NCBI GenBank assembly: GCA_950106755.1 | Contig: OX467083.1 | Coordinates: forward strand, 25,043,029 to 25,107,028 | DNA: 64,000 nt | From: Climacium dendroides | Lineage: Eukaryota; Streptophyta; Bryopsida; Hypnales; Climaciaceae | Direction: 5' to 3' | Shown here: piece by piece, positions 33,366-45,650 of the stretch | How positions within the stretch are numbered: the stretch's first letter is position 1 | Layout: every line of letters starts with the position of its first letter | Position numbers and translations under genes: made by a program | Notes under the pieces: model-generated | What the model was told of the DNA's origin: nothing | Seen by the model: only the letters and a program-made list of their open reading frames with translations | Database searches by the model: none

Positions 33366-36300
33366 TTAACCTTCTTCATGCAGCTGCTTGGATATGTACA
33401 GAAAGAATGCCTCCGCTGTTTCACTGCAGTAAGTTTCGGCTAGGGCTGCAACCACCTCACAGCCGAGCGCACGCACTTCAGGCTTGGCTGCCAACTGGAC
33501 CATCAAAGGGATCCACACTTCAGGGTTCGCCTCCACAGCCTTCACAAATGCAAGCACTCCTGTTTGTATTCGCCCCGGAAAATTCTCCAACTGTACACAC
33601 CGACGTAACTATCAATATGTGCTTCCAAAACTAGATCTTAAAACATGCTTACGTAGGCACCATGACGACAACCGCATCTTGAAAAACAACACAGGAATTC
33701 CACATTCTTCCAAAAGATCTGTTGACAACAGTGTATTCAATAAAGTTAGGCTGTTTCAGGAACTTTGAGACAGCATCGTAAGTAGACCTTCGTCATGATT
33801 CATGCGGGTCTGTGATCGTATAGAGGCATCTCATAAAGGAGAAGCTTCTATATGATCACAGTGACCATAGGGAGATCTCTTCACGAATATGGGAAACATT
33901 ATTTTTATGAAGATGTCAGAAAGTTCCTGAAAGTCTAATTTTTACTGAAGAAAATTGTTCGTACTTCATTAGAAAAATAGCATTTAGAGTATGGAAAAAG
34001 AAAACATCACCGGGAGCCGTCGAGACTGTCGCTACACTGGCAGAACAAGGAGAAAAGAAATGTTCAGAGACGTTCGTCTACCTTGGGAGTGGCTTGTTGA
34101 TTTTCTGCTCTGAAACGGTGGTTTTTTTCCGCATGAAGAGGACCCAGATTGAGGGTTCTTGGAAAATGCGAATGAGCCCTTTGGCCTGCCTTTTGTTCAG
34201 ATCTCTCGCCAGAAGAGGTTGAAGTCTCGGTGTCTTTTCTATTGGAGCTCCACATTCCTTGGCTTCCACCCCATAGACGCAATAAACGTGCTTTGCTCCA
34301 AGAAAGAGGGTTTACAAACACACTATCTCCATACAAACTACTTGCTATATCTTTCCATTTGGACGAACTACCTGCATTCTCAGGATTCCCAGGAGGCTCA
34401 GATTTCAAGCTTTCCTCAACATACTCTGAAATTATAGGACCCTTTTCAAGCTTCATAATATCTAAATAGTAATGCCGCAGAACAGTAGAGCAAGTTCTTA
34501 CAATGTCTTTAACTAGCAAAACTCTAACTCTATGGCCTTCTCCGGACAAGATGAAGTCCATTACATCTAAAGTAGCGGAAGCCACAGCACGCGAATCAAA
34601 CGCTCCCCTTATGCCCCCTGCCCTCTGATGGCCCAACCCATCTGACCCAGTCTGTTCCTCTCCCTTTTTGCCCGCCCCAGAAGCTGGCTCAGATTGGTCT
34701 GCTACGGCAACAACCTGCACAAGAAGAATCAGAATCGTATTTAACAAGATACATGGTTCTAAATGACCAACTCGATTGATCATACTGTGAAAAAATAAAT
34801 TCAAATGAGGCCAAATTTAATATCAGCAGAATCAGTGAACAGCATTGAACAGGCTCATCAAAAGGTAAATAAAATGGGACAAAAGAAAGTCTCATATGAC
34901 CTACTCAAAACTGGTAAAATGGAGGGCATTTTGGTCCTTTCGGTTAACTCTGACGACCACCAAAGCGACACTGGAGGGTTTCCAGAGGTATCACATCACA
35001 AGACAACAACAACAAAAAGGCAATCACTGAATGACCTTTTCTCATTCTGCATATCCCTATGTAAACCTACGGTCCCACATTTGCGATAAAAGGGGGCTAA
35101 GAAAATGCTCACCAGGCGTTCTAATCGATGCCATCGAATGGAGCCATTGTTTCGTATAAGAAGCTGCCTCAAAGTCTCTCGCATCTGTGGATCGGGGTCT
35201 GCCAGTAACCTGCCTACAATGAATGGATATGCACTAGCCACAACTTGAAACCCAGGGTCCAGAGTGGTTGCTGTTCCTTCGAGAGATCCAAGGGCTCGAA
35301 CGACCATAGCATACTCCGGCGATAACCGAAACTGAAATTTGTACATCACTGTCCAAAGTTGATTCATAACACCCTTCAATCACCACCAAACGTGATGCCG
35401 GTAAGTACGGTCAAGTTAACCATAATAATTCGAAACTTCAAGAATGAAAAATGTCACGAAAGCTGAAACCTTAAACCCTTTAAAGCGACTGAAAATTCAA
35501 GTCTAGAGTCAATTTATAAGGTTCATGGTATGCAATTGCAAAGAAATGAGAAATCAAATTCGAATATAAATTCACCTTTATCTAAAAAATTTGGAACATA
35601 AAAAATGTACATTAGAAGGGTTCATTCACCTGGAAATCCATCTGAACTTTATCCCCTTCGTCTCCAAAAGATAATCGAAGTTCACGGGATACTGGTTCTA
35701 GGTCTGTACCTACTGGAATAAAGTCTAACATTACAAAGTCCCTAGCAAGACCCTCAGAGTCCCTGTTAACAAAATGGATCAGCTGCGTTACACACACACA
35801 CAAAAACCACGCACTGTCTAACTTAGTAATGGATATCTCCATCATCGATGATAGTCTTCATGTTGAGAAAATTACTGTGGAATGATGGATCTAAGTATAA
35901 GAAAAACCCAAACCGCCTAAACCCAAGGAAAATAATTCACTGCTCAGAACATTAAGTGAAGATTGAGAACTTACTGTACGAATTAGACCAATGCGGTACT
36001 CCCGGCGTAGTTCACTCATCATCCCAAAGTCAAAGTAAGCTAGTATGCCATCTTTAGTAATTACAACATTGCCTGGATGTGGATCAGCATGGAAGTAGCC
36101 CTCCTCTAATAGTTGTCGAAGCGACGACAATACTCCCTGCCGGATTCTCATCAGTTATGTGATGGGTAAAAATAAAAACACAACTAGGTCCTTTAATAAT
36201 TCGCATTGTCAAAGAGTTCAATGGCGATACACGACAGAGGATAATAAAAAATGAAGAGGATGCTTTGAAATGATACGCAAAGCAATCTCAAAGAGGTAAT

Positions 36301-39300
36301 AAATATAACATTTGCAATTCTGATGCTGTTCACAGTAATACCTGGTCAACAAGATTATTGATGTCAAAACCAGATGCAAGTAAAGCCTCTCGATCAGTAA
36401 GCTTAATGCCGTCAATCCACTCCATTGTCAATACACCCTTAGTACAATACTTCCAATATATTTTTGGAACCTTCACTACGCCATCTCCAACACCATATAG
36501 GTTTGCTTGCACCTGCCTGGATCTTGGCTTTTGCTCACAAGTTTGTCCACGACGTCCTGAGGCCATCAACACTTCATTATTGTTACAATGATAAAGTAAA
36601 CAACACATGTCCTACACCCAATCAGTCAATGGAGGTAAGAGTGGGAGCACTCCAAGGTTGAGAAGAAATTCCACACCATCTCACAAATAATTTGATTTGG
36701 TCTAAATGAATCTACTGAGCATGTAGACCAACAACAAGCCAAGTCCTTCGAGCAGTCGCAAATTGTCCACGAAGCGATACAATTGGTTCAAAAAAGATAA
36801 ATAAGTCACATTCATAAGGTTTGCTGAAATGGACACATGATGCAACCGTATATTAAGTGTATAGTGCTGGAGAAGGATGAAAGAGGATTACTGGCAGGAG
36901 CGTGAATTCCAAAAAGGCTAGCGAAACGTTCTGCATTACTGCCTTCTCTAAGGTAATCAACTTCCTCAAACATATGCCCCACCTGAAATGCCCCACATCC
37001 AATCCACAAGAAACTACCCTTAATCAGGGGAAAATTGCTTGTCTGGGGTCAGCTCAACACATAGTTTCAAAGAGTTATATTAAATAATGCTTGAAAAACC
37101 GAACCATTCCAGAAAATTGTAACCAAATGAGTTTCAGAGAATGCAAACTTCAAAAGAATGTCAACATAAGAAGTGAAATTAAGCATGTCGACTCTTCACC
37201 ATTTCATCCACAACTGCCACAAGATCCCCTCGTGACCCAGCAAACCTCTGCATTTGACCTCCAATCAATCGTAGAAGATGGGCATCCAGAGCTAACACCT
37301 CTGGTACGCCAGGCCTTTGCACTTTCACAGCCACCGCCTCGCCAGTGTGCAACCGCGCTGTTCCCAGATCAGCGGATTAATGATAAAATTTTGTAGGAAC
37401 AAAACGTTATCGTCACCATAAGTCTAGATAATTCAACACAACTCAAGTTTTCGTAAAATAAGACGTGCCTGCCTAGCTAACTTGTCCAAATAATTTCAGA
37501 CTCCAGGAACCGTGAGACCACTACTTCATAGCCTTTGAACGTACTGATCGTAAACCGAACAAAAAAAGAAACCGCACAAAGACATTAACTCTTGCGATGA
37601 TACCTCTATAAACCTGACCAAGCGAAGCAGCAGCTACGGGCTCTTCTGAAATCTCAGCAAACACCTTTGAGGCAGGTAATCCAAACTGGCTCTCAAAAAA
37701 CTTCAACGCCTCAGGTGTTGGGAATGGAGGAATTCGATCCTTCAAGAAAAGCATGACCTCTGTAAATATTTGACGTCCAAAGAGACAGCTACTAACCAAA
37801 AAACTTAGGAATAGCTTCACAAAACAAGCATATGGATATTGATGTTTCTACTACATTAGGCTACCAATTTTTTATTTAAAAAGGAATAAATGACAAGCAT
37901 TCAGGATACTCAAATATTAACAGAAGCAAATATGCCACTAAGGCAAGTTAACAAAAATAAGACATTCTCATGAACACTGTTCTCTTCTTCTGTAAGTAGG
38001 TTTCGATGTTCCCAAACGAACCGACATTCATAAATGACAAGAAGCTCATTAAGCAAGCAATGCTACACCATTTGACGATCCTACTGTGCTATCTAAATAC
38101 TAAATCACACTAGAGTTTGTCCGTGTGGACCTACTATCTAAGACCCTAGGCGAAACATAGCTAAAGCATTTTTTTCTCTTCTTGTGAACAGACCTGTAAT
38201 TTGGCGAGCTCCAAACAGTAAGCATTGGGTAGAATATCAGGCCGTGTACTCAAAGCCTGCCCGAGCTGCGCCCCTCAATCACAAACTCGATCAATCACAT
38301 GCAAACCACTGAGGAATGAAAATGCAATCTCTAGGCATAATGGCATATTGGCATACTAGCCTTCTCGCAGAATCGCACTTCACCTTAATGTAAAATGGGC
38401 CCAGACGAATTAAACTCCGCCGCAGCTGTAATCACAGAAAAACCATTATTAGAAAATACGCTGTGGGGTTGAGATTATAGATATTAGGTTTCGACAGCAC
38501 ATTTGACTGCCCACGATGACCAATTTGGCCAACTTCTCTGTGAACGTGGGGTACCTGAGCGTTTAAGGGCAAAGCGTCTGCTTAAAAAGTTTCCGCAACA
38601 TGAACTCTCCTAACAACATTTAAAGCAATATTAACAGCAACTGCCACAAAGGAGTCCTCCACCTAAATGATTAACACCCCAAAAGGCCCAAAGTGGCTTC
38701 TTCCATATCTGACTGAGTTGAAACAAATTTCCCGATAGAAAAAAGAAATCGCACACCGCACTTTTGAACAATAGAAATGCGATTTTTAAGTTGATATAAT
38801 CGACTATTGGCTTCCAAAGTGGACTCTCAGCTTAAGAAATTAAATATCACTGGGAAAATGGAATGTGCCCACCTTATCTGCCCGTATCTGAATGTCCTTC
38901 TCAACCCAGTGCCAAAACGTCAGCATACCAATCTCGGAGACAATTGTCATAGCCCGAAAAGCGACTGGGAAAGGTCTGTACCGATAGTAGTTCCCAAACG
39001 CCACTGGGTCATAGGTTTCCCACCTAGCGGGGGCACGAGGCTCTTGAGCAGCAGAGTGAATGCCACAAGCTTTACCAAAATCTCTGTAGATCAAAACGAT
39101 TTAGTCATGTGCTCTTACTATATTTTATAACTAAGGTACTTTGACAAAGCCCAGGAGAAGGAAAAGGGTCTGCCTGACACATAGTTGACTAATCCCAGCT
39201 TACTTCAAGTTTAAAAATGAGCTAGTTATATGCAAATCTCATTTACCCTAGCAACTAATTGGTAACATCGCCTATCTTGAAACAATACATAGCCAAGTTG

Positions 39301-39451
39301 AGAAACTGTACATTTGCAATACTCCACCCGGGACACCAGAAGATGATAAACGCCAGCGTTCATTTCCCAGAGCTTTCCTGCTCCCTGAAAGCGTGTGGTG
39401 CCGAATGCTGTACTCTGGTGCATCTGAAACCACTGCAGGCGCACAGGCCAT
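33366..39451 (-). CDS. ABC1 atypical kinase (ADCK/UbiB family), probably plastidial
   Basis: Atypical kinase of the ABC1K family, which in plants mostly acts at plastoglobules or mitochondria in prenyl-lipid metabolism. Coding exons, 5' to 3': 39328-39451, 38873-39069, 38384-38425, 38194-38265, 37604-37739, 37200-37357, 36892-36982, 36342-36505, 35975-36136, 35630-35782, 35113-35373, 34082-34714, 33366-33590. All phases join to give 805 residues. Family landmarks: the KxGQ motif split across exons ([12 protein letters not shown]), [18 protein letters not shown] (Lys202), [28 protein letters not shown] (Asp346) and FDFGMM (Asp364). A roughly 300-residue C-terminal extension follows. The Ser/Arg-rich N-terminus after [13 protein letters not shown] would suit a transit peptide. 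The acceptors at 39069 and 36505 end AAG and are the least certain. I cannot assign the subfamily number. Confidence 0.9.
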
Positions 39452-40660
39452 TGGATTGAGCAGATACAAATCCAAAACAGTAAGTTCAAATGTAGACGTG
39501 CAGGTGGAGTGCAAATCAGGTAACAGCCGTGTATATTCTTTAGAGAGAATGTACCAAGGTTGTACCAGAAGGTGGTGTCACCTACACAGCACTCCACCCA
39601 ACGACCATTCCAACTACCAACATGCTCTACAAAGAAGACATCCTATTACCCGAATACTACATCCACCTCAGGCATCAAAAGCCACATCACAACGCTTAAC
39701 AAAAACAAACCCCTAAACCCTAAACAAGACATCACGACAGTGACAACTGTATCATACAACGACGGGCACACTTTGCTACCAGCGAACGAGTAACAGAAAC
39801 ATCGATTTATCCTCAACAGAATCAAACACACAGGCTACCACTCCAAGTGTCTTTTTCTGCTGTCAATAGACCGTATCCATGCCACGCTCTCTCCTCTGAA
39901 TAGATTCCACGTTTTACATAAAGAACCATGACGACAATCAGGACATTCCTGCCGCAGAACTTGAAACTCGGAAATGCGAAGCTGCAGTAATCGCCTAAAA
40001 TGGCCAGAACCAACAAAGATGGAGTAATTCATGAAAACGCATACAATGTCCAGCAATGGGAGAGAATAATGCGACTACACAGACAGTGAATGAAACCCTG
40101 GATGCAAAAATTGAAGGTTTAGTTCAAATCCAATCGACAATAAAATTCAACCACTGACATTCCGATTGCTCCGCACGATTCCAAATTAATTCCCGAACCA
40201 GAAAGAACGAGTTAGACCCTCAACTCCTAGGAACGAATTCAGCCCCTCGCTACCTCGTGGATTCAAATGGGAGCTCAAAATAAAATTTTAATCTGGCTCC
40301 CGAACCCTAGAATCGCACAATTCAATCCAAACTTCAAAACCCAATCGAGAACGAAACGAGGACTGACCACCAAGTCGAGCTCCGCCTCGATTGGGACGAC
40401 GCGGGCACCAGGGCCAGTGGTGGGCCAGAAGAAGCAAATGCACCCTGGATTTCTTCATCGGAAAGAGCAGCAGCTCGGCCTTCTCCGTGTCCGTGCCGCG
40501 TCAGTCCTTCACGTAGAAGACGCGAAGTTATCCCCATGCCCCTGTCTCCGCATAGTCGACTGCGATTCCGCCTAGCTCCGCTTGCGGAATCCTGGCGGGC
40601 AGCCCACCAAACGAGAATTGGCTGCGACCTGGCTGGGCTGGGCTCAATGCATCTCATGAG
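39452..40660 (-). other. Probable 5' leader intron and leader exon of the ABC1 kinase gene
   Basis: A GC-richer stretch at about 40370-40660 ends (minus strand) in a possible donor (ACTTG/GTGGTC or TGGTG/GTCAGT), neither of which gives a phase compatible with the next coding exon. I therefore read it as an untranslated first exon. Its open frame (start at 40657) would otherwise add about 95 residues. The intervening 39.45-40.37 kb holds no convincing exon. Confidence 0.45.
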
Positions 40661-40881
40661 TTAGGGCAATCATCATCGTTGTTGCTGCTGCCATTCGGGG
40701 GAAAAAGACGAGGGATTGCTGCTGATTGTTTGTTGCTGGGTGAGCGCCGTGGGCGGGGAGTGACGGAGGCAGATGAGAGTGAGAGCGACGGAGAGGCGTG
40801 GCTGCCTTGGAGAGGAGCTGACTCGACTCACTGGCGAGGACCCTTCCGGCACAGGTGGCATCTAAGGGGTTCTGCGGTGTA

Positions 40882-40889
40882 CACGTGGC
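40882..40889 (-). promoter_or_regulatory. G-box upstream of the ABC1 kinase gene
   Basis: CACGTGGC, a G-box/ABRE-type core bound by plant bZIP and bHLH factors. It sits about 220 bp upstream of the presumed leader exon, in a GC-rich promoter-like stretch. Light or ABA control would be usual for plastid ABC1K genes but is only an inference. Confidence 0.45.
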
Positions 40890-40960
40890 GCGACGTGATT
40901 TGTCCGATAGCAAGTTCTTGGTCAGTGATTTGCAAGGAGTTTTTATTACCACTAGAGGGG

Positions 40961-41000
40961 AGGTTTTGTAAGGTTTTGTAAGGTTTTGTAAGGTTTTGTA
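40961..41000 (+). repeat. 10-bp minisatellite, four perfect units
   Basis: AGGTTTTGTA is repeated four times without a mismatch, at the junction between the kinase promoter region and AT-rich repeat DNA. Confidence 0.95.
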
Positions 41001-41999
41001 ACTACACCTAAAATCGCACAAATTAGTAATTATTTATATTGAAAAAAAATTGTGGGGTCTTCTTGGTAGTCAAAAGGAGATTTTATATTCTTTTAGATGG
41101 ACTTTTTGGACACTATATGAATAAACTAAAAAATTTCAAAGTACTGAATATAGGAAGTTCTAAAATTAACCATAGACTTTCATGAATAGCGAGAGTGAAT
41201 TTTAGGCAAGAATCTAGAGAAATCGGTTTTAGGAAGCAATCAAGTACTAGAGAACACACCTTAGAGGAGCGGCTCATAGGCGAGCCCAACAAGGTGAGCC
41301 CTAGCCCGCAAGTAGGGCAAAATGTGCTTTTCAGGGCGCGTTCCTTGGCATTAAGAACAGGTTCCCACGTAGAATCAGTAGTTCGCATGCAGAATCGGCA
41401 GTTCCCACTCGTACAGCGGATTTTGCAAACTAGTTGAACCGCGAAACAGCTTGAATTGGCCACACTTGATCTTAATGATTAGGGATAGTTATCGTATCAC
41501 CGAAAGCTACCCTAGGGAAATTGGAGTATGAATCTTATTCAAAAAGTGAGTTAAAATAATTGCACCTAATTTCAACTCTTTCTAAAATCAAACCCTACAA
41601 AATATTGACTAAAATGTCCCGTTGATTCTACTCATGAAATCCTAGAGGTGCTTGTAGGCTATTCATAAGGTATCCAAAAATTGAATAAAAAATAAGCTAA
41701 ATTACCATTTTGACTTCCAACAAGATTCGACCCAAAAAATTAGGCAATTTGATAATAGAAAAATTGTGCAATTGCTTATTCAAATACATGTAGATGTAGT
41801 AATGCTGGCTACCTTAGTGAAAAAGCAAGTGATTGTTCAAAAAACAAAGCCTCTTTAGCATATTAACTTGCTTGTTTAATAACTACCTACCATCTAATTT
41901 TGAAATATAAAAAACTAAATGGAGGCTAGTTTTTTTTAAACCCTAATTCAAGGAAGGAAAAAGAATTGTTTAAAAAAATCATTACAAAGAAAAATTTAA

Positions 42000-42330
42000 T
42001 GGATAGAAGTGAGGGATTTATAAATTAGTTTTTTAGATTTATATATGCGTAAATCATTTCATTTTTATTAATGAAAGGAAAGTTAAGAGGAGTTTTAGTT
42101 TGAAAGTAGTTATGGAATCTCCACTCTAAAATAAACTTTGAAGTCCTTTATTTAACTCAATTTTCAATATTTTTGAAAATAAAATAAAAACATTATTTGG
42201 ATGTAGATTATTTATTACAACATTACAACCATTGGGATTGGCATTTTTTCAATTCCATAATTAATTTTATAACAATTTAGTATTTTAAATTATGCTCTAT
42301 TTCTTTCTACTTACTATTTTTTTCAAGGAT
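42000..42330 (-). repeat. Dispersed AT-rich repeat, inverted relative of 55350-55710
   Basis: Read on the minus strand it shows AGTAGAAAGAAATAGAG, then CCAATCCCAATGG then TTGTAATGTTGTAATAA, then ATATTGAAAATTGAGTTAAA, then ACTTCAAAGTTTATTTTAGA and AAAATGAAATGATT. The same series occurs in the same order on the plus strand at 55350-55710. Confidence 0.8.
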
Positions 42331-43724
42331 GAATAGGAAATATTTTTTGTTTGAAATTTTTTATATGTATTTCAATATTTTCAACTTATTTCTTCAACAT
42401 ATTATGGAGGGTAACAAGTTGTAGGATATACACATTTTTGGGTAAAAAGTTTAAAAATGAAATTTAATCATTTGGAAAGAGTTGAAAAATACTTCTTTTT
42501 GAAATTCAAGCAACTTGCTTTAATTTGCAATTGATAAGGTTTCTTATTTTGAAATTTTAGGACGGTGCACTCTAACAAGTTAACTAAAGGATCTAATGGT
42601 TGGATTTTTTAATGAATAGATGTAGATGAAAATTTTAGCCTTGCTTTGGATTTAAGTGGATTGAGTAGTTTTGGGCCTGAGAACATCAAATAGATTTAGG
42701 GGTCAACTTGTGTGGAGAAAACAAGAATTGTGAGTAACCTTGGGCTTTGTCCTAAGTAAACAACAATATTATTATATTGATCAATTAAACCCCACATCCC
42801 TACTCCAACCAAATTGTAATTGTGTTATGCAATGTGATAATGGTTGTAGATAGGATTTGAAAACTAGGATTCAAAAACCATAGTCTCTCTAAAAGACAAA
42901 GCCAACAAACACGAGTAGTGATAACTGAGGTAAAAATGCCCACTAGGATGTTGAGGCTATTTTGAATACAAAAGACTTGGATCCCTACTTGGATCAATAG
43001 AATGCCAGATTGGTCTACATAGGAGGTCCTTAAAACTTCTAAGGTACTGCCCCAAACAATTATCCATTCATAATGTCAATGCAAGAGAATTTTGCCATCA
43101 TGGCATGTTTTGATTGGTTAAAGAGAAGGAGATTTAGACTAATAATGCTCACTATTTGCCTTGTACAAATTTTCAACAAAGTGGATATAAAGTAGAAATT
43201 TCATTGGTCTAGTAGTGAGAGAAATCTAAAAGAAATCTTACTACTACCAACCAATATTAACTTAGCGAGTGTTGATCCACCTAACAAAATCTCAATGCAC
43301 CAGACTTTTACTTTTGTGGCATGTTTTGGTTGGTTAAACAATCAATGAAGTCAACTCTCCTACATTGACATTATGTCCAATAATTGCAAAATAGGCCAAG
43401 TCATCGAGATTAATGGAGGGTCACTACCAACTTTGTTGTCCAAGGCTTGGTAAGTCCTACGATAGGAGGCTCGAAATATGAGCGGGCATTAAGAACTACC
43501 CATATAGGTGGTTGTAAAGTGGTTCTTAAATGGCCCTTTGTAGTCCTTGAATGAATGGAAAGAAAAAAGCATTGTTAATGACAAGAACCAATCATACTCT
43601 TTGCTTTCCCATTTATCTTCAGAAGTTGCAAGTGAACAGTTCATGGAAGCCCTAGGGACATAAATAGGGACATAAATAGGGACCTATACCACATCTCGTT
43701 TGAAAATTCATAACTAATTCAAAA

Positions 43725-43830
43725 ATGATCCAAAAAATATGAAACAACTTGGATTAGATGCCAATTCCTCTTTTCTTTCAAGGAAAATTTACTGAAAAAT
43801 ATTTTGAGAAGTTTCACCTGCCCAAAATTC
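43725..43830 (-). repeat. Dispersed repeat, inverted copy (relative of 11740 and 57640)
   Basis: On the minus strand it reads GAGGAATTGGCATCTAATCC followed by AAGTTGTTTCATA, matching the two other copies. Confidence 0.55.
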
Positions 43831-44166
43831 AGTTTCAGTCCTTAGATGCTCGCATTATGGACCGACTACCTTAACCAAGGATTATTCTTCATAACTTGAC
43901 TTGCTTCGCAATTAACTAGTACGTATTTCCTACGGCGAAAGCTAGCGGCTACTGCATATGTCAAGCGCTGACAAATTAAACTTTAAATCCAAAGATCATC
44001 AGTACCGAATGTTGATCGATGAGCGCTAGCTAGCAAGAGAAGGAGGATGAAGTCTGCCACAGCTTTGCTCACTGCCACGCACAACCGAGAGCTCCTGTGC
44101 AACAACTACAATTGATTCAAGGGTTTCAATAATAATGTCAAACCAACAGGTTGAGGCTTCTCTCCT

Positions 44167-44853
44167 TTATTTTTGGACATCTTCTTCCTTCTTCTCGGTG
44201 AAAAACCTCTTGCGCACATACCGAGTCACCCAGGCAGTGGTCGCCACCAGAAGGCCATAGCGGATGGCCGTCACCGCTGTGTCCACGGGCATGACGAGAG
44301 TTGGAATCTGTTGGAGATGGTTGTCCATAACGCTTTCGTCCTCTGGCCGAAGCTCTCCAAACGCTTTCACCAACGCTCGGCAAGTGCCGTCGGCATACCT
44401 CCAACAGTTGTCGACGAGGAGGTCGTAATCCGCAGAGTGCGTCGTCAAAATTTGGAGCAGCTGGGCCATGGGAATGCTCACATTCAAGTCGCCCACCCGG
44501 TGCTTCACCACAACACTCTCCTGATCCACGAAATACACATCCTGCACGGTGACGCCTGTGTTCTCCCCTTCCCCGCCGCGACCCGTCTTCTCCGCTCGGA
44601 TGAGCAAACCGCAGTTTCTCTGACCGTTCGTGGGATGCGACAGGGCGCTGACCTCCACCACCAGGAAATGGTGCATGATGGCGCCCAGCGTCTGCAGGGG
44701 GCCTTGCTGCAGCGGCGCCTTGTAGATACAGACGCTCTCCACCGTAGCCGTGCACATCTCCAAGCCCTTCAGTTTCCCGGCCACCTGCACGGACCCCTCG
44801 TGGAAGAAATCCGGCATCGACACGCACTTCTTTGCGAACCATCGTGACCCCAT
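44167..44853 (-). CDS. NCW-family protein 3, possible LRAT/NlpC-P60-like fold with membrane tail
   Basis: Intact intronless frame of 228 residues, homologous along its whole length to NCW1 (14950-15654). Shared landmarks: WF then PDFFHEGS near the N-terminus, VCIYKAPLQQGPLQTL (41-56), a His in MHHFLVVEVSAL (His61 aligns with His62 of NCW1), NVSIPMAQLLQIL, and the proposed nucleophile Cys150 in VDNCWRYADGTCRALV. A hydrophobic segment (about 189-210) is followed by basic residues (RYVRKRFF) and an acidic Lys-rich tail, a topology typical of a tail anchor. The coding region is strongly GC-rich (CTGCAGGGGGCC-type codons) amid AT-rich DNA, so long open frames also appear on the opposite strand. 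Function is unknown; a membrane-bound cysteine hydrolase or acyltransferase is a hypothesis. Confidence 0.75.
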   Translation of the reverse strand: MGSRWFAKKCVSMPDFFHEGSVQVAGKLKGLEMCTATVESVCIYKAPLQQGPLQTLGAIMHHFLVVEVSALSHPTNGQRNCGLLIRAEKTGRGGEGENTGVTVQDVYFVDQESVVVKHRVGDLNVSIPMAQLLQILTTHSADYDLLVDNCWRYADGTCRALVKAFGELRPEDESVMDNHLQQIPTLVMPVDTAVTAIRYGLLVATTAWVTRYVRKRFFTEKKEEDVQK

Positions 44854-45405
44854 GATCGATAGATCGATCTAGCAGTTAGCAGATCGACACGATCGATCGG
44901 ATGGCTCGATCGCACGATCGATTTGCAACAAAATATCCACTCTGGCCATGAACAAGAGTCCAGTGATCGATCGATTGTGTCACGGACTTGTACGTGTATT
45001 GGAGCTAGCCACCAATTGCAACAACGAATTGATACTACTTGAGCTGCCAGGCGGCCCCTTATCTACAACACTGCGCATGTCAAGATTGGTCAGTAGGGGG
45101 AGGTATGCAGAGAAATTCGTTCGTCGGGACGTACTGATCGACTGAGTGTAGCCCTCAATCGATTCCAATCGGAATACACGGCTATGGTTGTTGACAGCAC
45201 CACAGATGGAAGCTTCTGCCCATGTCCGAGCTAGATCGGTGGAAGTTAAGATTGTTGGCTCCGAACGGGAGGGGAGGAGGCTTGGCGTTGACAGACTCAA
45301 GCTACCCTGCAGACAAAAGCTAAGCTTACCCTGAAGTATAATTGCGTTGCTTCCTTACTCGATAAGGGTGGCAGTGCTACACGGACAGAGCCGACTGTAG
45401 TGTAG
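44854..45405. other. Upstream region of NCW3, rich in GATC/CGAT runs
   Basis: Multiple GATCGATCGAT-like runs lie at 44848-44965. These probably contain the promoter of NCW3, but no TATA box is certain. No other gene. Confidence 0.4.
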
Positions 45406-45650
45406 ATGCTTGTTTTTCATTCGTTCCCCGAACCCACTGCGCATCGCTGCAATGCGGAGTCGTCTTGAACAAAGTCTGCAACTAGGACTGGGCGGCCAGG
45501 GCATTCATTGTGTCTGCAACGTACCAGCAGATGCTTGTCCTTCATTCGTTTCACCAACCCACTGCGCATCGCTGCAACGCGGAGTCTTGGACAAAGTCTG
45601 CAACTGGGATTCGGCGGGGCATCCATTGTCTGTGCAACGTACAGTATATA
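45406..45650 (+). repeat. Tandem duplication of a ~125 bp GC-rich unit
   Basis: Two units start ATGCTTGT at 45406 and 45531. They share TTCATTCGTT, CCCACTGCGCATCGCTGCAA, GCGGAGTC and ACAAAGTCTGCAACT. A diverged reverse-complement fragment lies at 17424-17487. The parent element is unknown. Confidence 0.85.

Larger units (their letters stand above)
41001..44166. other. AT-rich repeat-derived spacer
   Basis: No gene recognised. The segment at about 42000-42330 is an inverted relative of 55350-55710. The segment at 43725-43830 is an inverted relative of the repeats at 11740 and 57640. The rest has only short frames. Confidence 0.55.

Noticed and set aside
44173..44847. 224-codon plus-strand frame and a 234-codon second minus frame over NCW3
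   Set aside because: They are shadows of the GC-rich NCW3 gene. Only the 228-residue minus frame is conserved with NCW1 and the broken copy.
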